DNA of 64,000 bases from Stenotrophomonas raiganjensis (SeqCode). GTDB lineage: Bacteria; Pseudomonadota; Gammaproteobacteria; Xanthomonadales; Xanthomonadaceae. Below are positions 25,299-32,126 of this stretch, piece by piece. Below the pieces are notes generated by a model that worked only from the letters and a program-made list of their open reading frames with translations, was not told where the DNA came from and searched no databases. The stretch is from contig NZ_JAUTXR010000195.1 of NCBI RefSeq assembly GCF_030658505.1, positions 62,001 through 126,000 of the forward strand, read 5' to 3'. The translations under genes were made by a program, and so were the position numbers. The first letter of the stretch is position 1; every line of letters begins with the position of its first letter.

Positions 25299-25703
25299 GT
25301 GCTGGAAGCGGGCAACAAGGCAGAGGGCCTGAAAGGGCTGCGCGTGCTGGTGGCGGAGGATGAATTCGCCATCGCGATGTTCCTGGTCGACTATCTGGAG
25401 CTGAAAGGCGCACAGGTGGTGGGGCCTGCCGGTGACCTGCAGGCGCTGGGGCAGCTGGTCGATACCCATCCCATCGATGTGGCCCTGCTGGACATCAATC
25501 TGGGCGGCGAACAGGTCTATCCGTTGGCTGACCGCTTGGCCGAGGCAGGGACCCCGTTCCTGCTGACCTCCGGTTACGACGACAATCTTCCCACCCGTTT
25601 CGCCGCCGCCCCGCGCTGCACCAAGCCCTATCACATCGACGCCCTGGTCCAGCAGCTGGCCGGGCTGGTGGCGGCGCCGCAGGCCCCTGCGGGCGTTGCC
25701 TGA
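25299..25703 (+). CDS. Single-domain response regulator (CheY-like)
   Basis: The 134-residue receiver domain has the acidic pocket VAEDE, phospho-acceptor Asp in VALLDINLGG, the switch residue in LLTSGYDD and Lys in CTKPYH. No output domain follows. GTG at 25299 is chosen because GAGGAG ends 8 bp before it. It lies 9 bp before the HWE kinase gene and is probably its partner or a phosphate sink. Confidence 0.85.
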   Translation: MLEAGNKAEGLKGLRVLVAEDEFAIAMFLVDYLELKGAQVVGPAGDLQALGQLVDTHPIDVALLDINLGGEQVYPLADRLAEAGTPFLLTSGYDDNLPTRFAAAPRCTKPYHIDALVQQLAGLVAAPQAPAGVA

Positions 25704-25712
25704 CCGCCCTGC

Positions 25713-27299
25713 ATGGTGCGCCGTATCGAAGGTCTCCAGGTCGCTGAACCGCGCGGGGCGATGCCGCCCGCACTGCGCCTGCATGCCCGCCACGATGGCA
25801 TGGCTGCACGCATCGCCCGCCACGACTGGTCGTCCACGCCGCTGGGGGCGCTGGACCAGTGGCCGCCACACCTGCGCGCCACCGTGGACCTGATGCTGGC
25901 CCACGGCTTCCCGATGATCGTGCTGTGGGGCGAGCAGCTGGTGCAGCTCTACAACGACGGCTATGCCGAGATCCTGGCCGACAAGCATCCCGGTGGCCTT
26001 GGCCAGCCGACCCGCGAATGCTGGCCCGAGGTCTGGCACATCAACGGTCCGCTGTATACCCGCGTCTGGCAGGGCGAGACGCTCACCTTCGAGGACAAGC
26101 TGTATCCGCTGGCCCGGCATGGCCGGCTGGAAGACATCTGGTTCACCATCACCTACAGCCCGATCCGTGGCGAGGAAGGGCGCATCAACGGTGTGTTGGT
26201 GACCATGTTCGAGACCACCGCCGCGCATGTGGCGCAGGCGGCGCGCGAGCGTGAGGAACTGCGCCGGCGTGAGAGCGAACGTCGCCTGGAGCTCGCTTTC
26301 AAGATGCTGCCGGTGGGCCTGTGCATCGTCGACCTGGAAGGCCGCATGGTGTTGTCCAACGACCAGATGCGGGGTTACCTGCCCAGCGGCAAGGTACCTT
26401 CGACCGATGAAGCCAACCAGCACCGATGGCGCGGCTGGCATGCCGACGGCAGCCCCATCGGGCCGGACGACTTCGCTATGGCCCGCGCGATGCGCGGCGA
26501 GACGGTAGTGCCCGGGCTGGAGTTCCAGTACCTGCATGATGATGGGCGCGCGCGCTGGACGCGCGTCGCTGCGGCGCCGTTGCGCGATGCCGATGGCGAG
26601 GTCAGCGGCGTGTTCGCCGTTGCCGTGGACATCGACGATCTCAAGCGCGCCACCGAGCGCCAGTCGGTGCTGCTGGCCGAACTGCAGCATCGGGTGCGCA
26701 ACATCATGTCGACCATCCACGCCATTGCCTGGCGGACCCGCGCGTCGGTCAGCAGCGTTGACGAGTATGCCGAGCGCCTGTGCGGGCGGCTGATGTCGTT
26801 GGCGCGCACGCAGAGCCTGCTGACCCGTGGCGCCAATGCGGGGGTGTGCCTGCGCGGCATGCTGGAAGAGGAGATCGCCGCGCAGACGCCGGAGACGACA
26901 GCCTATCACCTGCGGGGCGAGGATCTGCTGCTGCCGCCGAAGGCGGCCGAGGTGCTGTCGCTGGCGATCCACGAACTGGCCAGCAACGCGCTGCGGCATG
27001 GTGCGCTGACCCATGATGACGGCCGCATCGAGGTGTCCTGGCACCTGCAGGTACAGGATGGGGAGCCCTGGCTGGGCCTGCACTGGTGTGAGCGCCACGC
27101 TGCGGTGGACGACTGGGAACTGCCGCGCCAACGGGGCCTGGGCCGTGCCCTGATCGAGCAGCGCGTGCCTTATGAACTGGCCGGCAGCGGGGAACTGCGC
27201 TTCGCCCCGCAGGGCGTGGATGCCTGGATCCGCTTCCCGATGCGTGAACGCGACAGCCTGCTGCAGACCGATGCGCCGCAGGCCGGCCCTGGCCGCTGA
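25713..27299 (+). CDS. HWE-family sensor histidine kinase with PAS domains
   Basis: The 528-residue soluble kinase has an N-terminal PAS/GAF-like part (HDWSSTPLGALDQWP...), a second PAS domain (about 195-310; FKMLPVGLCIVDLEGRMVLSN) and an HWE kinase core: H-box ELQHRVRNIMSTIHAIAW, N-box IHELASNALRHGAL and the W-x-E signature in LHWCERH. No membrane helix is seen, so the signal is cytoplasmic. HWE kinases are common in alphaproteobacteria as light or stress sensors; the PAS ligand here is unknown. It forms a pair with the receiver gene just upstream. Confidence 0.88.
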   Translation: MVRRIEGLQVAEPRGAMPPALRLHARHDGMAARIARHDWSSTPLGALDQWPPHLRATVDLMLAHGFPMIVLWGEQLVQLYNDGYAEILADKHPGGLGQPTRECWPEVWHINGPLYTRVWQGETLTFEDKLYPLARHGRLEDIWFTITYSPIRGEEGRINGVLVTMFETTAAHVAQAAREREELRRRESERRLELAFKMLPVGLCIVDLEGRMVLSNDQMRGYLPSGKVPSTDEANQHRWRGWHADGSPIGPDDFAMARAMRGETVVPGLEFQYLHDDGRARWTRVAAAPLRDADGEVSGVFAVAVDIDDLKRATERQSVLLAELQHRVRNIMSTIHAIAWRTRASVSSVDEYAERLCGRLMSLARTQSLLTRGANAGVCLRGMLEEEIAAQTPETTAYHLRGEDLLLPPKAAEVLSLAIHELASNALRHGALTHDDGRIEVSWHLQVQDGEPWLGLHWCERHAAVDDWELPRQRGLGRALIEQRVPYELAGSGELRFAPQGVDAWIRFPMRERDSLLQTDAPQAGPGR

Positions 27300-27312
27300 C
27301 CGGGCATTTATC

Positions 27313-27332
27313 CCCAATTTGGCCAAATTGGG
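27313..27332. promoter_or_regulatory. Perfect 20-bp palindrome: operator of the toxin-antitoxin pair
   Basis: CCCAATTTGGCCAAATTGGG is a perfect inverted repeat directly followed by TATAGT (27333-27338), a likely -10 box. It lies 38 bp before the antitoxin start. Its place over the promoter fits autorepression by the Phd-type antitoxin. Confidence 0.75.
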
Positions 27333-27370
27333 TATAGTGGCCCCAGTTCACCCCTGTCCGGAGCCGTGCC

Positions 27371-27712
27371 ATGACCCTGCCGCTGGATCTCCCTGGCCTT
27401 GAAAAGGCCCCGGCCTCGTCGGTGAAAACCCGCGGCTGGCCCAGCCTGATGCGTACCGTGCGCGAAAAGCAGGCGCTGGTCATCACCAACCACAATCACC
27501 CTGAAGCGGTGATCGTGGACATCCGTACCTACCAGGAGCTGCTGGCCAAGGCGGCTGGCGGTGATGCCGGCGAGCGCAGCGAGGAACTGCTGCGCCTGCG
27601 CAGCGAGTTCGACCAGGCACTGGCCGGGCTGCAGCGTGGGGAGGGGCTGGGCAAGGTGCTGGGCCAGCCGATCCGCCGCGGCCGCAAGGTCACCCTCGGC
27701 CGTCCGCTCTGA
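27371..27712 (+). CDS. Phd/YefM-type antitoxin
   Basis: The 113-residue protein has the Phd DNA-binding half VKTRGWPSLMRTVREKQALVITNH...PEAVIVDIRTYQELL and a longer, basic C-terminal tail that presumably binds the toxin. GGAG lies 8 bp before the ATG. The gene ends 3 bp before the zeta-like toxin gene. Phd antitoxins normally pair with Doc or RelE-type toxins, so the pairing with a zeta-like kinase is notable. Confidence 0.85.
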   Translation: MTLPLDLPGLEKAPASSVKTRGWPSLMRTVREKQALVITNHNHPEAVIVDIRTYQELLAKAAGGDAGERSEELLRLRSEFDQALAGLQRGEGLGKVLGQPIRRGRKVTLGRPL

Positions 27713-27715
27713 CCG

Positions 27716-28345
27716 ATGGCGCGGATCCTGGTGCTGGCCGGCGTCAATGGCGCCGGCAAGAGTTCGCTGCTGGGTACCTGGTTGGAAGCCGAAGGGCTGG
27801 GCTGGTTCAACCCGGATTCGTTCACCCGCCGCCTGGTGGAGGCCGGCTGGCCGCTGCCCGACGCCAATGCCGAGGCCTGGCAGGAGGGCACCCGTCGCCT
27901 GCGCCAGGCCATGGCCGATGGCACCGACTTCGCCTTCGAGACCACGCTGGGCGGCAACACCATACCGCGCCTGCTGCGCGAGGCCTGCGAACACCATCAC
28001 GTCGCGATCTGGTTCTGTGGCCTGGCTACGGTGGAGCTGCATATCGCCCGTGTTGCGGCGCGGGTGGCCGCGGGTGGCCATGACATTCCGCTGGAGAAGA
28101 TCCACGCCCGCTTCGATTCGGCGCGCGAGAACCTGCTGGAACTGCTGCCCCACGTGGCCGAGCTGCATGTCTACGACAACAGCGCCCCGGCCGATGCCGG
28201 GGGCTGTGCCGAGCCGCTGCCAGTGCTGGCGCTGGCGCAGGGCGAACTCCAGTACCCGGTCTCGGTGGCCGAGCTGTTGCATACACCGGACTGGGCCAAG
28301 CCCATCGTCATGCGCGCGATGGAGTTGAACGCTGCGCGCGATTGA
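27716..28345 (+). CDS. Zeta-toxin-like P-loop kinase
   Basis: The 209-residue protein has Walker A GVNGAGKSS (residues 9-17), NPDSFTRRL, the zeta-type block TDFAFETTLGGNT and the arginine region RVAARVAAGGHDIPLEKIHARFDSARENL. Zeta toxins phosphorylate UDP-N-acetylglucosamine precursors and poison wall synthesis; the ATP site and basic loop seen here fit that class, but the substrate is not proven. It is coupled to the Phd-like antitoxin gene upstream, and no epsilon antitoxin is present. Confidence 0.8.
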   Translation: MARILVLAGVNGAGKSSLLGTWLEAEGLGWFNPDSFTRRLVEAGWPLPDANAEAWQEGTRRLRQAMADGTDFAFETTLGGNTIPRLLREACEHHHVAIWFCGLATVELHIARVAARVAAGGHDIPLEKIHARFDSARENLLELLPHVAELHVYDNSAPADAGGCAEPLPVLALAQGELQYPVSVAELLHTPDWAKPIVMRAMELNAARD

Positions 28346-28358
28346 GGGCGCGTACGTT

Positions 28359-28421
28359 GTAGAGCCGAGCCCAGGCTCGGCTGATCCCCCGAAAGGCAGC
28401 CGGGCGCGGGCTTGGCTCTAC
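28359..28421. repeat. SMAG pair after the toxin gene
   Basis: A direct element at 28359-28382 (AGCCGAGC/GCTCGGCT) faces a diverged inverted copy at 28398-28421. They lie between convergent genes and may end both transcripts. Confidence 0.8.
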
Positions 28422-28438
28422 AACGCCGCCGCCGCGCC

Positions 28439-29926
28439 TCAGGCCGGCTTTACCTGCTCAGGTTCTGCAGCCTCCGGCAACGGCGGCAGCGCCGGGTCCA
28501 CCGTCACCGGTGCATCGCTTCTCAGCAACGCCGCCGCTTCCTTTTCGCTGCCCACCGCCGGCGGTGAGCCGCGCAGCGGCAGGCCGGCGGTTTCCTTCAC
28601 GAACAGCATGGTGACCAGGCCGATCACCGCTGCGCCCATCAGGTAGTAGGCCGGCACCAGCGGGTCACCGGTACGTTCCACCAGCCATGCGGTCACCAGC
28701 GGCGTGGTGCCACCAAACAACGACACCGACACGTTGAACGCGATCGACAACGCGCTGTAGCGCACCGGGGTATAGAACAGCGCCGGCAGCGTGGATGGCA
28801 TCGAGCTGGTGAAGCACACCAGCGCCAGGCCCAGCAGCATCAGGCCGAGGAAGATCAGCCCGTCGTGGCCGCTGCCGACCAGCAGCAGGCACGGCACCGC
28901 CAGCACTAGCAGCGCGACGCACGCGCCGATGATCATCGGGCGGCGGCCCAGCCTGTCACTGAACAACCCGCCGACGATGTTCAACGGCATCATCACCAGC
29001 ATTACGATGATGATCAGCAGCAGGCCCTTGCTCTCGGCATAGTTCATGGTGACGCTGAGGTAGCTGGGCATGTAGGTCAGCAGCATGTAGTCGGTGACGT
29101 TGAAGACCAGCACCAGGCCCATGCACACCAGCAGCTGGCGGCCATGCACCTGGAACAGCGCGCCCAGCCCGGGTCGATCATGTTCGCGCTTCTCGGCCTC
29201 CTCGGCGAAGGCGCGGAACGCCGGGGTTTCCTCCAGCTTCATGCGCATGTACAGGCCGAGCAGGCCGAGCGGACCGGCCACCAGGAATGGAATGCGCCAG
29301 CCCCAGTCCAGCATCTGCTCGCTGCTCAACAGCATGTGCAGCGCGGTGACGGTACCGGCGCCGGCGATGTAGCCGCCCAGTGTGCCGAATTCCAGCCAGC
29401 TGCCCATCAGGCCGCGGTTGCGGTCGGTGGAGTATTCGGCGATGAAGGTCGCCGCGCCGCCATATTCACCGCCGGTGGAAAAGCCCTGCACCACGCGTGC
29501 GAGCAGCAACAGCACCGGCGCCCAGATGCCGATGCGCTCGTAGGCGGGAATCAGGCCGATGGCAAACGTGCCCAGTGCCATCAGGATCATGGTGAACGCC
29601 AGCACTTTCTGGCGCCCATAGCGGTCGCCGAGCGGGCCGAACACCAGGCCGCCGAGTGGACGCACCAGGAATGCCACGGTGAAGGTGGCGAAGGCTGCGA
29701 TCACCTGTGCGGTGGGATTGCTGGACGGGAAGAACACCTGGCCGATGGTGACGGCCAGGTAGCCGTAGACACCGAAGTCGAACCACTCCATGGCATTGCC
29801 GAGGGCGGCGGCACCGACGGCGCGCTTGAGCATCGGCTTGTCGACCACGGTGATCTCATCGACTTTCAGGTGGCGGCGGCGCTTGAACCAGCCGAAGTGG
29901 GCATGGGAATCGGGCGTGTCCTGCAT
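28439..29926 (-). CDS. MFS metabolite:H+ symporter, ProP-like
   Basis: The 495-residue membrane protein has 12 predicted helices, the MFS loop motif GDRYGRQKVLAFT and the ProP-subfamily sequence ALGNAMEWFDFGVYGYLA near the N-terminus. ProP-like carriers take up proline, betaine or related solutes with protons. An N-terminal basic tail (KRRRHLKVDE) precedes the first helix. GGGAG 6 bp before the ATG at 29926 fixes the start; the open frame is longer without a signal. It is a stand-alone gene. Confidence 0.88.
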   Translation of the reverse strand: MQDTPDSHAHFGWFKRRRHLKVDEITVVDKPMLKRAVGAAALGNAMEWFDFGVYGYLAVTIGQVFFPSSNPTAQVIAAFATFTVAFLVRPLGGLVFGPLGDRYGRQKVLAFTMILMALGTFAIGLIPAYERIGIWAPVLLLLARVVQGFSTGGEYGGAATFIAEYSTDRNRGLMGSWLEFGTLGGYIAGAGTVTALHMLLSSEQMLDWGWRIPFLVAGPLGLLGLYMRMKLEETPAFRAFAEEAEKREHDRPGLGALFQVHGRQLLVCMGLVLVFNVTDYMLLTYMPSYLSVTMNYAESKGLLLIIIVMLVMMPLNIVGGLFSDRLGRRPMIIGACVALLVLAVPCLLLVGSGHDGLIFLGLMLLGLALVCFTSSMPSTLPALFYTPVRYSALSIAFNVSVSLFGGTTPLVTAWLVERTGDPLVPAYYLMGAAVIGLVTMLFVKETAGLPLRGSPPAVGSEKEAAALLRSDAPVTVDPALPPLPEAAEPEQVKPA

Positions 29927-30397
29927 GGGGCTCCCTTGTAGGTATGGAATGGGGAATGGGTGTTGGGGTGTCCCGGAAAACGGAAACGGCGATGCGCGCG
30001 CACAGGGCGCAGGCGCATCGAAGTGCGGCGTGGGGGCCGGGGAATGTGCGCGCGCAGTACCACGCGCACGGCAAAGCACCGCCGCAGGGGCGGAAACGCG
30101 GCAACGGGATCACAACGGCCGCGCGGTTGGCAGCCGCGTGTCACATCAGCGTGTTGGGAAGGCAGGCCGTGGGCCTGCGGGCATCATCCGCCGGGATCCA
30201 GCGCGAGGCGGTGGAAATGCAGGGCGGGAGCATTCGTGGCAAGCGAAGCGCCGGTCGGCAGTGCTTCCCACGTAACAGGTGCGCCCGTCACGTAGTGGGT
30301 CGTGTCGATCATCCGTTCATCATAACGGCATCGGCGTGAGCATGCAGCGAAGCAGGCTGATCTGCACGCTGCGTTCCACCTCGCCTGTTCAGAAGGC
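29927..30397. other. Gene-free interval, 471 bp
   Basis: This stretch lies between the start of the ProP-like gene and the end of a small membrane-protein gene. Open frames cross it, but none has a ribosome site or a recognisable product. No SMAG element, strong palindrome or RNA-gene structure was seen. It should hold the ProP-like promoter. Confidence 0.5.
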
Positions 30398-30625
30398 TCA
30401 GGCCGACTTCGTCATCAAACCGAACACCGTGCAGGCCATCGCCAAGGCGCCCGGCAGTGCCAGTTTCCGCGTGACCAATGCGGCGCCGATCATCGTGAGC
30501 ACCGAGAGCATGATGGCCAGGGCGAAGAACGGTTGGCCCTGCAGGAACTGGTGGATGCAACCGGCGCAGCCGGCAATGGCCAGGCTGGTGGAGAAGTAGA
30601 CGTGGAACAGTGAGCCAGCGTACAC
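30398..30625 (-). CDS. Small two-helix membrane protein
   Basis: The 75-residue protein has two hydrophobic segments (FSTSLAIAGCAGCIHQFL and FALAIMLSVLTMIGAALV) and a third weaker one. GTG at 30625 is preferred because GAGGA lies about 7 bp upstream; an ATG at 30673 would add a tail without such a site. The protein is not recognised. It is divergent from the host-attachment gene, leaving about 160 bp for promoters. Confidence 0.5.
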   Translation of the reverse strand: MYAGSLFHVYFSTSLAIAGCAGCIHQFLQGQPFFALAIMLSVLTMIGAALVTRKLALPGALAMACTVFGLMTKSA

Positions 30626-30787
30626 AGAGGTTCCTCGCGATGATGGAGGCCATAGCGGCAGGCCTTCGGGCAAATTTAGGGCGGATTTCAGATTGCGATG
30701 ACGGAATCACATCCTGTACGCGCTCTGGTGACATCGGCGTGCATAAGGTGGCGCGCAAGCCAACTTTTTGGATTGATGGAGGATGCA

Positions 30788-31204
30788 ATGGCGCGGACGA
30801 TTCCCGAAGGAACGCTGATCGTGGTAGCCGACGGTGGTTCGGCGCGGGTGTTCACCAACGTAGGTAGCGCGAACCAGCTTGCACTGAAGCAGGAGGGTGA
30901 ACTGCGCCTGCAGGACATCAGCGAGCAGGGGGTGTCCGGGCAGGGCCCGGCCGGTGCCGTACCGAAGGACATGTCGGTATCCCAACTCAACGAGGCGACG
31001 TTCGCCAAGCAGGTGGCCGAGCAGCTCAACGAGGATGCGTTGAAGAACCGCTATGCGCATCTGGTTCTGGTGGCCGATCCGACCACGCTGGGCCGCATCC
31101 GTCCGTTGCTGCACAAAGAGGTCCAGGCACGCCTGCTCGGCGATATCGCCAAGGACCTGACCAACGCACCGTTGGCGGATATCCAGAAGGCGCTGGCGGC
31201 GTAG
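30788..31204 (+). CDS. Host-attachment family protein (PF10116-like)
   Basis: The 138-residue protein has the family pattern: LIVVADGGSARVF at the N-terminus, a variable acidic middle, and HLVLVADPTTLGRIRPLLHKEV...AKDLTNAPLADIQKAL. Members are related to archaeal peptide-release-factor-like folds and were named for a plant-attachment phenotype. GGAGG 5 bp before the ATG at 30788 fixes the start; an in-frame ATG at 30776 lies upstream. It is monocistronic. Confidence 0.85.
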   Translation: MARTIPEGTLIVVADGGSARVFTNVGSANQLALKQEGELRLQDISEQGVSGQGPAGAVPKDMSVSQLNEATFAKQVAEQLNEDALKNRYAHLVLVADPTTLGRIRPLLHKEVQARLLGDIAKDLTNAPLADIQKALAA

Positions 31205-31223
31205 AGAGGCCGATCGATCTGCC

Positions 31224-31247
31224 GTAGCGCCGAGCCCACGCTCGGCT
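31224..31247 (+). repeat. Single SMAG element
   Basis: GTAG-headed element with stem CGCCGAGC/GCTCGGCT-type arms, 20 bp after the host-attachment gene. No inverted partner is visible. Confidence 0.75.
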
Positions 31248-31314
31248 GTCGCGCGGAGCGCGGCGGTTCGGCGCCGCACAAGACGCAGCGAGCGCTATCC
31301 CTTCGTTGCTGACC

Positions 31315-31908
31315 TCACCGCAACGGGTAGAACGGTTCGATCAGCCGCGTACCCGTTGCCTCATCGCCCTTGAATGAGAGCTCGAATGCACCGCCCCACA
31401 GCGTTCCGGGGTGGTCGAGCACCTGCAGGGTTTCCATCCGCAGTGCTTCCATGCCGATCAGCGTCGCAGCCTCGTCGCGGTCCACCCATCGGTAGTCTTT
31501 CCCAGCGGTTCTCGCCGGAGGCTGCCCGCCGCGCAGCTCGGCGCGATAGTGTTGCCGGAACGACACCGCGTCGTGGTTCGGGTCGGGTGGGTCCTCGTTG
31601 AAGCGATAGCTGTAGATGGCCGCCAGCGTGAACGGCGACACCTGCAGGCCGAGATCCGATGAGAGCTGTTGCAGCGCCTGCTGGATGCTCTGTTTGCGGT
31701 TGGCGCGTACAGCGGGTGTCATCCAGCCGCTGCGGTTGTGTTCCAGCAGCAGGTGGCCCTGGTCGTCGGTGACCAGCAGGCGCAGGATGGTGTAGTCGTC
31801 CTGGGCAGGACGCGATGGAGCGGGGGGCGTGGACGGCGCGGCATGGCTGAGGGTTGCGATACCCAGCAGGCTTGCCATCACGATCCATCGTGCAGTGCGG
31901 ATGAGCAT
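31315..31908 (-). CDS. Exported NUDIX-like protein with degenerate catalytic box
   Basis: The 197-residue protein has a clear signal peptide (WIVMASLLGIATLSHAAP). The region DYTILRLLVTDDQGHLLLEHNRSGWMTP followed by a helix ending in QQLSSDLGL (80-88) has the layout of a NUDIX hydrolase, but the metal-binding REUxEExGU box reads QQLSSDLGL, so the acidic residues are mostly lost. GAGAGGA lies just before the ATG at 31908. It is probably a binding rather than a hydrolysing protein, or a false resemblance. It is divergent from the GH92 gene. Confidence 0.6.
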   Translation of the reverse strand: MLIRTARWIVMASLLGIATLSHAAPSTPPAPSRPAQDDYTILRLLVTDDQGHLLLEHNRSGWMTPAVRANRKQSIQQALQQLSSDLGLQVSPFTLAAIYSYRFNEDPPDPNHDAVSFRQHYRAELRGGQPPARTAGKDYRWVDRDEAATLIGMEALRMETLQVLDHPGTLWGGAFELSFKGDEATGTRLIEPFYPLR

Positions 31909-32126
31909 GCGTCCTCTCCCGGGTGTGGACGCAGGGTAGGAGGGGGCGGGGTACACGGCAAGTGCCGGTACAGCCGTAGAGATGAGCCATGGCCGGTCGC
32001 AATTCCTGCGGGCGTGAGCCGCTCGAGGGCATGCAGCGGGTGCAAGGCCGATGGCCGCACTGCAACATGCGGCACGGGATGCCCGGTGCTAGCATCCGGC
32101 AACCACCTGAATCGATCCAAACGCCG

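Noticed and set aside
27301..27340. Palindrome at 27313 as the terminator of the kinase gene
   Set aside because: It is followed by TATAGT and an antitoxin gene and lacks a T-run, so an operator is a better reading.
29944..30339. 131-residue frame in the gene-free interval
   Set aside because: No ribosome site, no recognisable sequence, and Arg/Ala-rich composition typical of chance frames.
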